64,000 nucleotides of DNA, taken from contig NC_074711.1 in the NCBI RefSeq assembly GCF_947242115.1, positions 6,315,934 through 6,379,933 on the forward strand. The letters are read 5' to 3'. The notes under the pieces are model-generated. The model was not told the origin of the DNA and searched no databases. It saw only the letters and a list, made by a program, of their open reading frames with translations. The position numbers and the translations under genes are program-made. Below are positions 1-11,944 of the stretch, piece after piece; position 1 is the stretch's first letter; the number at the start of each line of letters is the position of its first letter. The stretch comes from Biomphalaria glabrata (Eukaryota > Mollusca > Gastropoda > Planorbidae).

Positions 1-64
1 ACTACGTTCTGTTTCCTCTTCGCTTTAGAGGAGAGTGACCGTACAGTAGAAGAGTTCTCTATCA

Positions 65-800
65 GTATTATATGCTTAGGATCTTTCTCAGCTATCTATA
101 TACTATTCCAAAGATCTTTTTCAGCTATTGGTATACTATTCCAAGGATCCTTTTCAGCTATCTGAATGCTATACCAAGGATCCTTTTCAGCTATCTGAAT
201 ACTATACGAAGGATCCATTTTCAGCTATCGGTATACTATTCCAAGGATCCTTTTCAGCTATTGGTATACTATTCCAAGGATTTTTTTCATCTATCGGAAT
301 ACTATACCAAGGATCCTTTTCAGTTATCTGAATACTATACGAAGGATCCTTTTCAGCTATTGGTATACTATTCCAAGGATTCTTTTCAGTTATCTGAATA
401 CTATACGAAGGATCCTTTTCAGCTATCGGTATACTATTCCAAGGATCCTTTTCAGCTATTGGTATACTATTCCAAAGATCCTTTTTAGCTATTGGTATAC
501 TATTCCAAGGATCCTTTTCAGCTATCGGTATACTATTCCAAGGATCCTTTTCAGCTATTGGTATACTATTCCAAAGATTATTTTCAGCTATCTGTATACT
601 ATACGAAGGATCCTTTTCAGCTATCGGCATACTATTCCAAGGATTCTTTTCTGATATCGGTATACTATTCCAAGGATCCTTCTCAGCTATCGGTATACTT
701 TTCCAAGGATCCTTCTCAGCTATCGATATAATAATCCAAGGATCCTTCTCAGCTATCGGTATAATAATCCAAGGATCCTTATCATATATCGTTGCTTAGC
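65..800. repeat. 33-bp minisatellite, about 22 copies
   Basis: Tandem units of about 33 bp, each holding a ggatccttttcagctat core followed by tatactattccaa, with scattered substitutions. Because 33 is divisible by three and units lack stops, reading frames stay open on both strands and read as an 11-residue repeat (YYSKDPFQLSV on plus). No start context, splice signal or non-repeat flank suggests a protein, so I read it as non-coding satellite. Confidence 0.9.
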
Positions 801-804
801 CACG

Positions 805-1375
805 TTTAGCCTCTTTATGACCTTTATGGGTGACTTCCACGTCTTGCAAACTTAAGTGATTGTTGGGGCAAAGATTGTATTGATGACGTAGATTTTGTTC
901 TCCAAGCGCATTGATTTGAGTGTCCAGTTTTGTGTGCTTATGAATAATAACAATAATAAAATAATGTTAAAAACCCGCCACACATCCTTCTATTTGCGCG
1001 CACTAATAAATGGGAAAAACTAATTGCACAGAATAGAAGTGTAGATCATGGAGCTCCTAATAGACCTTCGGAATAGTAATTAAAAAATAAAATGTATTTC
1101 TACATGTCTACACATCGCATACACACAGGCGTAGCACTAACAAAACAAGTGAGTGATACTTGTGGCCTGTGTCGCCTTGGTGATGAATAAAACACCAAAA
1201 GATGTGGGAATTGCTTCAAAATTGCCAACTAAATAAAAGTTACAAATAGATGCTAAAAAGTGCTGTTGTTGACAAATAGAAGCTGAAAAAAAAACGTCAA
1301 ATAACTTCTTTCTGAGCAAAGCTAAACATATATAGTCAGTCTTTCAATCAACGCCCAGTCCAGGAACAGTCTCAC
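805..1375. other. Unique AT-rich stretch, no gene seen
   Basis: No reading frame with recognisable protein similarity and no clear repeat. A 60-codon minus-strand frame near 1137-1319 has no recognisable domain. Confidence 0.5.
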
Positions 1376-1380
1376 ACAAC

Positions 1381-1483
1381 CACTGGCAGATCCAGAACTT
1401 TGGAGTGGGGGGGGGGCGATTTTTTTCCAAACCCTAACCCTAACGCCCAGTAAACCCTAACCCTATGCATAAACGTGCGTACA

Positions 1484-1520
<37 letters not shown>
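1381..1520 (+). repeat. G-run element end plus (TA)n microsatellite
   Basis: The word ctggcagatccagaa followed by a run of G and cgat resembles the start of the G/C-run element seen at 56.6 kb and on minus near 3.27 kb. Two short ccctaa-type pairs follow at about 1430-1466, then (TA)n at about 1488-1520. Left limits are uncertain. Confidence 0.5.
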
Positions 1521-1523
<3 letters not shown>

Positions 1524-1639
1524 GACATTTGAGAATAAAATAAGACTGTTTCTCAATCTTCAACGAAAAAAACAGAAAAAAACCCAGTCTTTCTCTTGCA
1601 AGCTTGGGGGTCTGGGAAAGCGCTGTAAACTTCTTCAGT

Positions 1640-2070
1640 GGTGTGCGGGGCGAAGCCCCGACGTCAAAAGCGTTTTCTTGCATTTTTCACTGCAGAAACG
1701 CATTTTTCTGACATCTACAGCTCATTATTTATCAGTGGGGTTCGGGGCGAAGCCCCGACGCCAAAAGCGTTTTCTTGCATTTTTCACGGCTGAAACGCCT
1801 TCTCCTGACAAAAAGCGTTTTCTTGCATTTTTCACTGCAGAAACGCATTCTTCTGACATCTACAGCTCATTATTTATCAGTGGGGTTCGGGGCTTCGCCC
1901 CGAAGCCAAAAACGTTTTCTCGCATTTCTCACTGCAGAAACGCATTCTCCTGACATCTACAGCTTATTATTCATCAGTGAGGTTCGGATCGAAGCCTCGA
2001 CGCTAAAAGCATTTTCTGGCATTCTTCACTGCAGTAACGCATTCTCGTGCCCTACAGCTTATTATTCATT
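1640..2070. repeat. About 97-bp tandem repeat, roughly 4.5 units
   Basis: Units begin with a palindromic ggggcgaagccccg core, then aaaagcgttttcttgcat, a ctgcagaaacgcattct segment, and end with acagctcattatttatcagt. One internal unit is shorter. One unit carries ggggcttcgcccc, the core in the other orientation. Frames across it are open but look like by-products of the repeat. Confidence 0.85.
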
Positions 2071-2071
2071 C

Positions 2072-2680
2072 TATTATAAAGTGCCTTTTGAATAATGAGA
2101 AAAATATTCTAATATGAATTTATAGTCCCTTAATACATTGCAAATAAAATCGATTTGTTCTTTGAAAAGATTAGATACCCCACATATTTAGATTAAGGTT
2201 TTGAGGATCGCCGCCGAAAAAAAAAATTCGATTAATAATATTCAATGAAATTCTAGCATACATTGTGAGTTATAGTCCTAAATTTATTTAACTAGAAAAA
2301 TATGAGATAGAGTAAAGGTTGGAAAAAGTCGACTAGGAAAAGATTATCCGGTTTTTGAATTCATCTCAACCGTGACTGTTATATTGAAAAATTTCGTTTG
2401 AATTATAACTTTTCCAAAGCAAAGTCTTTCTTAAAATAGTTATGATAAATTCATATCAAATTACACAAACTCTGTCTGGAAAGGGCAAGGGCGGTAAAAT
2501 GAAAACTATTAATTCTCGCTCCTTTTTATAATTTCTGCTATTGATTGCATTTTGCATTAAAGAATAGGGGTTGGGCGACTCGATATAAGAATTTACTTTT
2601 TAGCATATATAAATTATATTAGTGACAGATTTTTTAAATTTTGTAATTTCTTACTATAATACAAAAAGAAAAAGTATTGG
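2072..2680. other. AT-rich intergenic DNA, nothing identified
   Basis: No coding frame or repeat recognised. Confidence 0.5.
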
Positions 2681-2699
2681 TTTGTCCGATGGGGGGAAG

Positions 2700-3279
2700 G
2701 GGATTGCATGTATCGCACTTCCACCTGTTTATATTATATAGATATTCGACTAATTTTGTTCACATACTATGATTTCTCCATAAAAGTAGGACCGCACCCC
2801 CCCCACACTCAAAGGGTTTAGATGGGAAGGGCGGTGGAGGTATTCGCTCTTCCCCTTCCAATCGGCCAATAGGTGAACGAAATTATATAAAGACCGGTTA
2901 AAATACCAATAACAAGTTTTAATCATATAGATATTTAATTGATTCTGTTAGCAAGCTGTGACTTCTACAAATAAATAGGACCGCCCCCCCCACTCGAAAG
3001 TTTATGGTGGGGGGGGGGCGGATTGATACCATCGCCCCCTCCCGACCCTACCAAATCGGCCAAAATACTTGAAGGGGGGGGGGTGAAATAATCTAAAAAT
3101 AGGTTGAAATATAAATAATTAGTATATATTATTAACATAAGTAATAAATTCGCATACAAATTGTGTGAACTCTATACTATAATTCGTCCGCCCCCCCCCT
3201 TCGGGGAGGGGGGGGGTCGGCCGAGTGGGGGGGGGCGATCGCCCCTACCGCCCCCCCCCTGGATCCGCCAGTGCACACA
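2700..3279 (-). mobile_element. G/C-run dispersed element, minus orientation
   Basis: Read on minus from about 3279, the sequence starts cactggcggatccaggg, then a G run, cggtaggggcgat, a C run, ggccgac and more C runs, then AT-rich DNA. A copy with the same order of words lies at about 56596-56830 on plus. Two internal blocks (about 2785-2845 and 2977-3075) repeat the pattern aggaccgc, C run, actc..aaag, G run. No transposase frame is visible. The class is unknown; a MITE-like non-autonomous element is the likeliest reading. Confidence 0.6.
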
Positions 3280-3296
3280 ACACACAGTTAACATTG

Positions 3297-3545
3297 TTAA
3301 CTCTTTCTCTCCGTAATTATTTTTTCTCGTTCCGATTGTATTATCCTCTTTGCTCATATGTATTTCACTACCCTGTTATGATTAGACTATAATAATTTTT
3401 TGTGTTATCAGAAAATATTATAATTGGTATTGTACGAATGCTGTTTTTACACAACGCAAATTACATTTCATAAGTCCAAAAACTAATTTAGTTTAATGAG
3501 AGTCAAATCAACGTTGGCATCGTCAATTAGGAGAGAAAGAGTTAA
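3297..3545. mobile_element. TTAA-flanked MITE (piggyBac-like)
   Basis: A 249-bp element bounded by ttaactctttctctcc on the left and its inverted repeat ggagagaaagagttaa on the right. A TTAA at both ends fits TTAA-specific insertion, as known for piggyBac transposons. A shortened relative with the same ends lies at 10491-10571. It contains no transposase, so it would have to be moved in trans. The piggyBac assignment is inferred from the target site. Confidence 0.7.
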
Positions 3546-4298
3546 GTGGATCATCCTACAAGATCAGTTACAGTAAGAACTAAGTGATTAAAGTTTTATT
3601 AAGATTAGAAAATAAAGTTATAGAAGACTTAAAATATGAAAAAAGTTAGTAAACATTGGTGATTTTTTACTATCAACTACATTGACCTTCGCTGTTGCCA
3701 ACTAAATTTTTAAAAAAGTTGAGCCACTAACGTAAGAACCCACAAGTTTGATTATAGAATGTGCTAAAAACACACAAATGATCACAATTTTTAGAAATTG
3801 TAGAAATTAGCCAAGCAACTCGTCCTTTAATTCTGTACACTGGATTCACCAAAGAGCTATCTATTTATAGTTTTTCCAATGTAGATGGAATTCTCTAATT
3901 AAAATAAAAAGTTACGTCACTCTTGTCACAATTCTATTGGTCAGAAGATAGAAAGGTTAAGGTGTCTTAGAGAATCATCCAGACTTGTAGACGGTCTCAA
4001 CGATAAAGTTACTTTGACATTACTGTGCTGAGAGTTATATGACTTAATCATTAATCCATGACATCGAACTCCGTTACTCCGCGAGGTTTCATTAATAATA
4101 AATGATCCGCCTGTTTAGGGATCTGTTTGATCTTTGACTTGTGTAATCTCGTTGTTTTCTTGGCTCGAGCAGGTAGCAGGAGAGAGCCAGTCGATAAAAA
4201 AAAACTAAAACTAAGTCAATAGGTTTCTTCACTGTCATCGCAGTATTGGGTTTTAGAACATAGATCTAGTAGAATTTTTTTTTCAGAACCTCGTTTTT
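3546..4298. other. AT-rich intergenic DNA, nothing identified
   Basis: No significant frame, repeat or RNA gene recognised. Confidence 0.5.
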
Positions 4299-4306
4299 AT
4301 AAGCAT

Positions 4307-6038
4307 TTGTGATGGGAACTAGCCCTAACTTTTAAAATTTAAACTAAAACTAGTTTTCAACTAAAATAAAGTAGTTAAACTAAAAGTTTATCATGAATTT
4401 CAAAATGTAGTTCAACTTAACTAAACAAAAATTATTAAACTATAACAAACTTTTTTCATAATTTTTTTCTTGGGGGGGGGGGGGATCGAGGTTGAACTAG
4501 ACCTATATTGATATAATCATCCGACTGTATGCTTACGGTTCGATCTTATTCTTTTAACATTGTAGAAATATTTATCCATAATAAAATCAGTAATAAGGAA
4601 TATGCTGCTTACATATACATTAATGCGCAATACAATAAAATAAAATGTATAAATTAATATGCGTGCTTGTATTTTTGCTTTGAATTTAAACCTTTAGAAA
4701 AGAATGGTACTCTTTTTATATTATATTAACTTATTAGGCAATATAACGTAAAATCTTACTTATACCGGTAAAGTTTAAAATCTCATTAAAAATAACATAG
4801 ATTTAGAATTTCAAATTTAGATCTAGTATCCAAAGAAATAGAAACGAAATCGTTGGGAGTTTTATGAAACATTTGACCTGTATAACTATTTTATAGTGTA
4901 AAATACATGCTGGACTTACCATGCCGCTATTTTCTTGTCTGACCACTAAAAATACAACTAACACTATTGCATAACCGTTAAACGCGCAACGGAAAAAAAA
5001 AACCAGGGTGGTCTTGTCATTATGGACTGCACACTCAGTACACTATTTAGGGCAATATAGGCCTACATGTGTATGTCTATCTGGTCAGGTTGTTAAAATC
5101 AGTCTGACACACCGTCTATTTACTTTCTGGGCAAGGAGAGTGTGTAACTATTTTAGTGTATATATATCTACGAACATGCTTGACTAATCATGCCAGTGTG
5201 TTATTTTCTTGTCTGACCACTCCACATTAAGCAAACACTATTGCAGTATTGTAGTATCGTTACACACGTACAGTACACTAGGCCTACATGTGTATGTTTA
5301 GCTGACCAGATTGTTAAAATCAGTTGGACACACTCTATTTACTTTATGGTCAGAGAGGGTGTGGATTAAGATTTTTTTTTCTAGAGTTGGTTATCCTAAT
5401 GCTTTTAGATCTATATAGGCCTAGATGTCGATTTAGACTTAGATCTCAATAACAAGTCTTAAGACTATAAAAAGTGTGTACTTGATGTTTCTGCAGTTAA
5501 AAGAATATTGTTTGCCGCAAATGAATTGATTAAAACCACTAAATATTGACCTAATTCACTAATCAGATTCCCACTAGAAACAGAAATTAAACACCACCAC
5601 GTGGCTCAAAAAAAAATTCTGAACAACCTCATTCATAATATTGCATAGAAGCTTTTGGCAAAAAATGTTTAACATTTTATAATACTGCTACTTTCAGTTG
5701 CAAATATTTACTCCCATATTTTCTACCAGCATCTTACTTTACCCTCTTCAAATGCAGACTGAGTAAATAGTTGTTAGGCCTAACTGCCTCATTTTTTTGA
5801 TAACCAAAGTTATTGAAATCACATGACCAGAAAACAGGGATGTGCGTTTCAACCCTGACCACATGTTGAAAAGTTGTAAAAATTTTAATTAAACTTTTTA
5901 GTTAGTAACTAAAAATAAAATTAATTAAACTACGATTTTAAATAAACTTTTTTTTTCTAGTTAAACAATGGCCTTAACTATTTTTTTTTAGTTAAACTAA
6001 AAGTTTCGAACTTTTTAGTTAACTTTTGCCCATCACTA
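4307..6038. mobile_element. Non-autonomous hAT-like element, 1.7 kb
   Basis: Left end ttgtgatgggaactag and right end cttttgcccatcacta form inverted ends (gtgatggg / cccatcac). The flanking octamers ataagcat (4299-4306) and ataaccat (6039-6046) match at 7 of 8 bases, as expected for a slightly aged hAT target duplication. About 130-200 bp inside each end lie arrays of agtttaactaaaa-like words in opposite orientation. The centre holds no transposase frame but has an imperfect direct duplication (about 4908-5150 and 5172-5355). The layout parallels the element at 24020-26220. Confidence 0.7.
4908..5355. repeat. Imperfect tandem duplication of about 260 bp
   Basis: Both halves contain attttcttgtctgaccact, cagtacacta, aggcctacatgtgtatgt, ttgttaaaatcagt and a tctatttacttt segment in the same order, with substitutions and small indels. 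It lies inside the hAT-like element. Confidence 0.75.
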
Positions 6039-6087
6039 ATAACCATCCATACGAAGTATTTGTACTGCTCTAATTTAATATCATTCT

Positions 6088-6752
<665 letters not shown>

Positions 6753-7024
6753 TTAAGGTAAAAACAAAATTCACCCCGATATCTATCTCCCCCCCCCCCC
6801 CATTTTCCCAACTACAACTGGTCCAGTGATAGGATCATAGCGTATTGAGAAAGCTAAAGGCATGAAAAAAACGCTTAACATATTTCTACTCGCACAGATG
6901 TAGTGTTGTTGCTCTAGATCTATGACATATTTAATGACATGACTGATCCAAACTAATTGGCACAACTTTGTAAAAGATTTGTTTTCTTTAAAAGTATTTT
7001 TTCTTGTTACAAATTGTGCCGATG

Positions 7025-7145
7025 CACGCTGGTCGGCTGGCTGGTCGTGTGATATGCGCTGCGGACTTCCTCACAATGCTCCTGAGTTTAAGCCCTGCTC
7101 GCTGCTATCCCCTGCTGTCCTTTAAGACGTTTCATCTAGGACGTA
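7025..7145 (+). mobile_element. Degenerate tRNA-derived SINE
   Basis: ggctggtcgtgtgatatgcg, then gagtttaagccctgctcgctg and cccctgctgtcc, match in order the A-box, B-box and downstream segments of the better-kept copies at 52189 and 61643. The B-box is weakened. Confidence 0.6.
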
Positions 7146-7566
7146 ATAATCTTTATTTCTGAGGAAATGTTTAAAACTATTTAAAAAAAAACCCTGTTAG
7201 TACATGAAGCGAATACTGTAAGAGTTTCAATTTTGGAATTTCCCTCTTGAAATTTATGATTTAATAGCTAGTGCATCATGCTCCAAGCCATACTGAGTGA
7301 GTGTTAAGTTGGAGTGTTTACAAGTTACATAATAATATTTTTTTTTAAAGCACTGAACACTTTATAACAAAAATAATTAATGAAGAAGGTCATACAGAAG
7401 TGTCAAGGGGAATAAGCTCCCTCGCAGTGCAGGATTTAAAACAGTGCAGGCAGTGCAACTTCCAGGGCCGCTATTATTTTTATAAAGTTAAAATTTGCAT
7501 AATAAATATAAGAAAAAAAGAACATGAGATTACAGTTACAATGACTCTATTTCCCTTTTATCTCCT

Positions 7567-8190
7567 TCTTATCTTATAATATAAAGACGTTACTTCAAAA
7601 AAAAAAAAAGATGATTAGGCCTACATCCTGGGTCAATCTTGTCAGGCATGATAATAAATGACCTCAAATTCTGCCATTTCACTGGTTCTCCTGGCTGGCT
7701 CAGGCAACCTATTCCATGCTCTAATAGCACTAGGGAAGAAGGAGTATTTGTACAAATTTGTCCTAGCAAATGGAACGAGGAATGTGCCTTTATTTTTGTG
7801 TCTTTTTTGAGTATTTTATTAAGTTTTGTTTTTGTATCAGAAGATTATGGTACAGTGCTTTATGCACAATTTCTACTTTACTTTTGAGTCTTCTTTCCTG
7901 AAGGCTTTCTAAATTTAGTGATTTTACTAAAGGTGTTACTCTAGTCCAGGGGTTCTCAACCTGTGGTTCGCGACCCCCTTGGGGGTCGATTGACGATTTG
8001 CTAGGGGTTGCCTAAGACCATTTAAACTATGGATTGTTATTGTCTATTCTTCTATTGCTGTATCTGTGTGTGGGAGGGGGGGGGTCGCGTCAGAGTGGGG
8101 GATTGTAAAAAGGGGTCGACGAGCTTAAAAGGTTCAGAACCGCTGCTCTAGTCAAATGTGTTCGTTGAATATTCGTGAATATAACGTGTC
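7567..8190 (-). mobile_element. LINE 3' end (same family), split by a hAT MITE
   Basis: On minus the copy ends in the cttatcttataat-type tail with the gacgttacttc segment, and its coding part matches the 6251 copy (for example gcatggaatagg and cacatttgactagag). The match stops at 7946 and resumes at 8154 after a MITE, so the LINE is older than the MITE. Coding frames are decayed. Confidence 0.85.
7947..8145. mobile_element. hAT MITE with perfect 8-bp target duplication
   Basis: Starts caggggttctcaacc and ends ggttcagaaccgctg, an inverted terminal repeat. It is flanked on both sides by ctctagtc (7939-7946 and 8146-8153). The 199-bp interior has gaccccc-rich ends and no coding capacity. Relatives lie at 12593-12736 and 40073-40259. 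The 8-bp duplication and CAG...CTG ends fit hAT elements mobilised in trans. Confidence 0.9.
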
Positions 8191-8447
8191 TATTGACGCT
8201 TGACGGGGGCCAGGGGGCGCCTCAACTCATCGTCTACAAAATGCTCCAATAAGGCAATAGTCTCAAGTGGCCTTGACAACCAAGTTCAGCACCTGCTCTG
8301 CTGTTGTAGTTTAGATCAATGATGCCCAAACCACTACCCGAGGGTCACATCCGGCCAGTGACAAGGTCACATCCGGCCTTTTGAAACGTCTGCCCACAGT
8401 GCATGACGAAGCTTCAGATATGGGGCATGTGGTGCACGTGACACTCG

Positions 8448-8640
8448 TCTTATCTTATCTTATAATGACGTTACTTGAAAAAAGAATATAATAACGTCCT
8501 AAGCGTATGCATGTTAATCAGTGAACTAAAATAGGCTAAGCCATTGATTTTCAGGGCTGATTCAGGCAACCCGTTCTATGCTCTAATATCATTAGGGAAG
8601 AAGGAGTACTAGTACAGGTCTGTCCTAGCATGTAGGAAAT
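8448..8640 (-). mobile_element. LINE 3' end fragment
   Basis: The cttatcttatcttataatgac tail, then tgcatgttaatcagtgaact and the agggaagaaggagta segment, match the minus-strand form of the LINE at 6251. It is strongly decayed. Confidence 0.75.
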
Positions 8641-8654
8641 TTATATACAGACCT

Positions 8655-8740
8655 GTGACGTGGTAACGAGCTATTGGTCTAAACAGCCCACAGGTTGTGA
8701 CGTTTCAGTGTTGAGGCCTTCAGTAACGAATGGTCTGGCC
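8655..8740. mobile_element. Fold-back MITE, partial copy
   Basis: Contains cccacaggttgtgacgt, cagtgttgaggccttc and gtaacgaatggtct, the right half of the palindromic family seen at 52998-53155 and 60954-61108. Confidence 0.6.
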
Positions 8741-9195
8741 TCCAGCCGAAATAAATTGGGCAGCACTGACCTAAATATTAAGCTTAACGGAACTGCTTCC
8801 AACGACACGTTTAGCGGTGAAAGGGAATACCTGTCGCTTCTAAAACTGGAAACTTCGGCGAGGTGTTCCTTGATTTCAAACCTACGCTTGCTTGCTGTGC
8901 TAAGGGAGAAAACCTCAAAGAAAAATTAGGAGTAGAGCCCATTAACCTAAGAGAAGTGGGACTATTAACTTAAGTATTCGCTCAGGCAGCTCCTAAAGAT
9001 CTAGGTCAGTGAATCCATATTTCCAGAGTGACCTCTAGTAGATAAATCTAAGAATATTTAACCCTTTCTGTACTAGAAGTTAACATTTGTAACAACTGAT
9101 AAGCTGCTCCAGTGATTCCTAAACCGTGAATCTTGTGGTCCTTCAATGTTTTATTTGCATCTACCAAAAGTCTCAAAATGTCTCAACGACAAATT

Positions 9196-9355
9196 TTTAT
9201 TGACAGATGGAACCCAATGGGGAGAAGACGCTATTAGTTTTGTGTGGCCTGTCTGTCCGTCCGTCCCGTTTAGGTCTCAGAAACTAGAAGAGAAAATGAA
9301 AATCGGACATCATGATATTTTAGATCATTCAAAGTTCTGATGCAGCGGCTACTTT
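9196..9355. repeat. Dispersed repeat, copy 1
   Basis: ctattagttttgt, cagaaactagaagaga, atgaaaatcggacatca and agatcattcaaagttctga recur in the same order at 35267-35415. No ends or target duplication were recognised, so the class is unknown. Confidence 0.65.
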
Positions 9356-10180
9356 TTTATACGAACTTCGTTTCAAATTAGAATGTAAATCAAAGTTTCC
9401 TTGGCATACAGATATTTGAGACTACTGAATGGAGTTACTATTTCCTTCAAAAAAAGAAATCTCGTTCAGGTTTATTTATTTGTTTATTTATTTGTCACTG
9501 CCTCTCCTGTCCCACCTCCTGAGTGTTCAGTGTTCAAAATACCTGTACTTTACGAATTCGTTACCTAACCACACCCGTTGTAGGTGACTTGTCTTATCGA
9601 AGTCAACAGTTGATGTTTTTTGCTTTTTTTTTGTGTGCAGTGTTAATCAGTACATTCCCTTTTTAATTTAATACGAGAGGAGTTATTTTTCACTTACAAA
9701 GGGACATAATGGTGTAACTTCTTTAGGTTGCCTAAGCATCAACGGAAAAAAAAAGTTTTAGCTGAAATGTAATTATATTCTAAGACTTTCGATTTGTCTT
9801 TAGTTTCAACTCTGGCTAAATAAATATTTGATTCTTGGACATTTTGCCAGCTATGTATTTTTCAAATATCTCACACTAAGCCTCTTTGAGTTCGACAAAT
9901 GACATTTTCAGAAAGTTCTATGCAAAGGCTACATAGTGCACCCAGAAATAGATCTGATTTTTCTCTTTGTACGTATAGGGGGGTCATCGAGCAAAGCTAG
10001 AAACAGATCGTTTCGCAATTAATGATTCTCATATTTGGTCATGAGGCTTAAGAATTAGATTATTGACACTGACAGCAAGATCAGAGGAAGACAAAAACTA
10101 AACTGAACAAAAAAGTTAAAGCTCTGTTTGTAGAAAGTCATTTTGTTCTATCAACTTACTCTTTTTGTTACTGCGTCTCA
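9356..10180. other. AT-rich intergenic DNA, nothing identified
   Basis: Only short simple tracts (for example a ttta/tttg run near 9470-9495). No coding or RNA feature supported. Confidence 0.5.
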
Positions 10181-10182
10181 AC

Positions 10183-10267
10183 GGACCTCATTCACCAATG
10201 GACCTCATTCACCAATGGACCTCATTCACCAATGGACCTCATTCACCAATGGACCTCATTCACCAAT
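10183..10267. repeat. Five tandem copies of a 17-bp MITE terminal repeat
   Basis: ggacctcattcaccaat is repeated five times without change. The same 17 bases form the left terminal repeat of the adjacent fold-back MITE, and their inverted form closes its right end. Confidence 0.92.
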
Positions 10268-10650
10268 CGTAAACATTTAGTCACGTGATCTTATTGAGAA
10301 AACAACGGAAAAAAACTGTCACGTGACAACCATCATGAATTAAACATGAGATCGTAAATTATATAGAAGAGATAGAGCACCACGTGGCTAAATGTTGTTT
10401 GTTTACGATTGGCGAATGAGGTCCATTGCAAACAAACAACATTTTAGCCACGTGATTTTCTATTTCTTCTATACAAATTACGATCTAATTTTAACTTTTT
10501 CTCTCCGTAATTATTTACCACATTCTAGTGGAATCAACTTTGGTATCGTCAGTTAGGAAAGAAAGAGTTAATACACAGTGGCTATCACGTGGCAGTTTTT
10601 TTCCTTGTTTTATCAATATTATTAGGTCATTTTTTGTCTACACCGTTATC
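10247..10650. mobile_element. Fold-back MITE family A, two joined copies
   Basis: Left end caatggacctcattcaccaa is matched by the inverted gcgaatgaggtccattg at about 10412-10428. A second piece follows (cattttagccacgtgat, atacaaattacgatct, then tatcacgtggcagt), split by the TTAA MITE at 10491-10571. A sister copy lies at 11945-12118. cacgtg words recur near both arms. Confidence 0.75.
10491..10571. mobile_element. TTAA MITE nested inside MITE family A
   Basis: Starts ttaactttttctctcc and ends gaaagagttaa, a short relative of the element at 3297-3545. The sister copy of the host MITE at 11945 reads attttaagaag across the same point, showing an intact single TTAA. Confidence 0.75.
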
Positions 10651-11856
10651 CTATTTAAAAAAATAATTTTGTAGTTGTTTTATTACCTCCCCCCTTTTAA
10701 AAGCAAAAGTTGCTTCCCCCTTCCTCGCAAAAAGTCTGTTGTAAAACTGATGCCTTCCCACCTCGCCCCTGTCACCCAGCATGAAGTCATATCAAATGCG
10801 TTCACAGCTAGACTTGTTTCTCCCTCCATGTTGTTTGATCTAAAGCTGTGTCTATGCATGTCGGTGAATAATCTAGTCCACAACCTAGGTCTTTTATATG
10901 ACTCTTTTATAACCCACCTGCCTCTATCTACTGACTCCGAGAATGCTTTGAGAAACAACAGAAACGCAAGTTGATTTGAAATAGAGATGGCCTCAGAATT
11001 ACGGAGTATTGTGGAGCTCTTACATTAAGATGTGCTTAACAAATAAGTTTGGAAGAATTAGTTTTTAGGTCTCGACTGGGATAATTTAATTCATCCGACT
11101 TTAATCCTTCTCCTTCACATTTATTGTATTCTAAATATACAAGTGAAGCTTAAATGTTTTTTAAATTTACTTTCTGCTTTATTTCTTTATCAGACTTATT
11201 TTATTCTTTTCAAGGGCAACTATCCGCAGTCGAGCTGTACGATCGAGTCATTTCCCCTCCTCTTCTTTTCAACCCCATGTATTACGATTTTCTTATAATG
11301 CTAATTCTGGATAAGTTGTATTTGTAGATGTAGATCCTATAAGTTTCTAAATTGACAGAGGTAAAAGTATTCATATTAAGTTTACCACATCTAAATCTCC
11401 TCACCCTTATCATCCAAAATAAATAGTATCTTAGACAAATTCACCGACAATACCCAAACATTTATATTGAAGATTTTTAGAGATTTTATGCATTGCAGAA
11501 AACCCAGAAATAGCTAGCTTCAGAAAACCCAGAAATAGCTAGCTTTTTTATTTCTATGTAGTTGGCAACAGTAAAGTTCAATTTAGCGTCCTTGACATTA
11601 TTTAGTTTAACGTGAAGATCTCCGATGGCAATGGAATGATGCAAAGAAACCAGACCATATGTCAAAGAAGTAAATAAACTCATTTGCGGTATTAAAAAAA
11701 ACACAAAAAAAAAAAAAAAAAATTAGAGCTGAACAATACTACAATTTATTTACATTGAATATAGTCACAAAACAAACCCCATTTGGGCAGTTGTTTGAGA
11801 CAAGCATCTATAAAAAATGTATACTTTGGTTTCTTATAGTTATAATGTTTTTTGTT
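10651..11856. other. Intergenic DNA with unrecognised short frames
   Basis: A 99-codon plus frame (10675-10974) and a 91-codon minus frame (10683-10958) overlap almost exactly. Neither shows a known motif or splice context. A 29-bp direct duplication containing aacccagaaatagctagctt lies at about 11501-11545. Nothing else identified. Confidence 0.45.
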
Positions 11857-11930
11857 TGGTGTAATGCACAAATTGTAAGACAAATTTCCTTACGGATAAT
11901 AAAGATTATTATTATTATTATTATTATCAT
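11857..11930 (+). mobile_element. Retroposon 3' end with (ATT)n tail
   Basis: ggtgtaatgcacaaattgta, ttccttacggataataaag, then (att)n. The same 3' end recurs at 47919-47990 and 54845-54925. It is probably the tail of a LINE or SINE family whose body is not visible here. Confidence 0.7.
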
Positions 11931-11944
11931 CCTTAAGGATATCT

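Larger units (their letters stand above)
8317..8768. mobile_element. hAT-like element carrying nested LINE and fold-back DNA
   Basis: Ends caatgatgcccaaacc and ttgggcagcactg form an imperfect inverted repeat, with tccggcc words inside the left end and ggcctccagccg inside the right. Between them lie a minus-strand LINE 3' end and a fold-back MITE piece. I see no convincing 8-bp duplication, so the boundary call is tentative. Confidence 0.5.

Noticed and set aside
1430-1466. Telomere-type ccctaa repeats
   Set aside because: Only two short pairs, interrupted; too few for an interstitial telomere call.
10183-10267. CRISPR-like direct repeats here and in the minisatellites
   Set aside because: Units are contiguous with no unique spacers, no cas genes, and the DNA is eukaryotic.
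10675-10974. Overlapping 99- and 91-codon frames
   Set aside because: Antisense shadows of each other with no motif or splice context.
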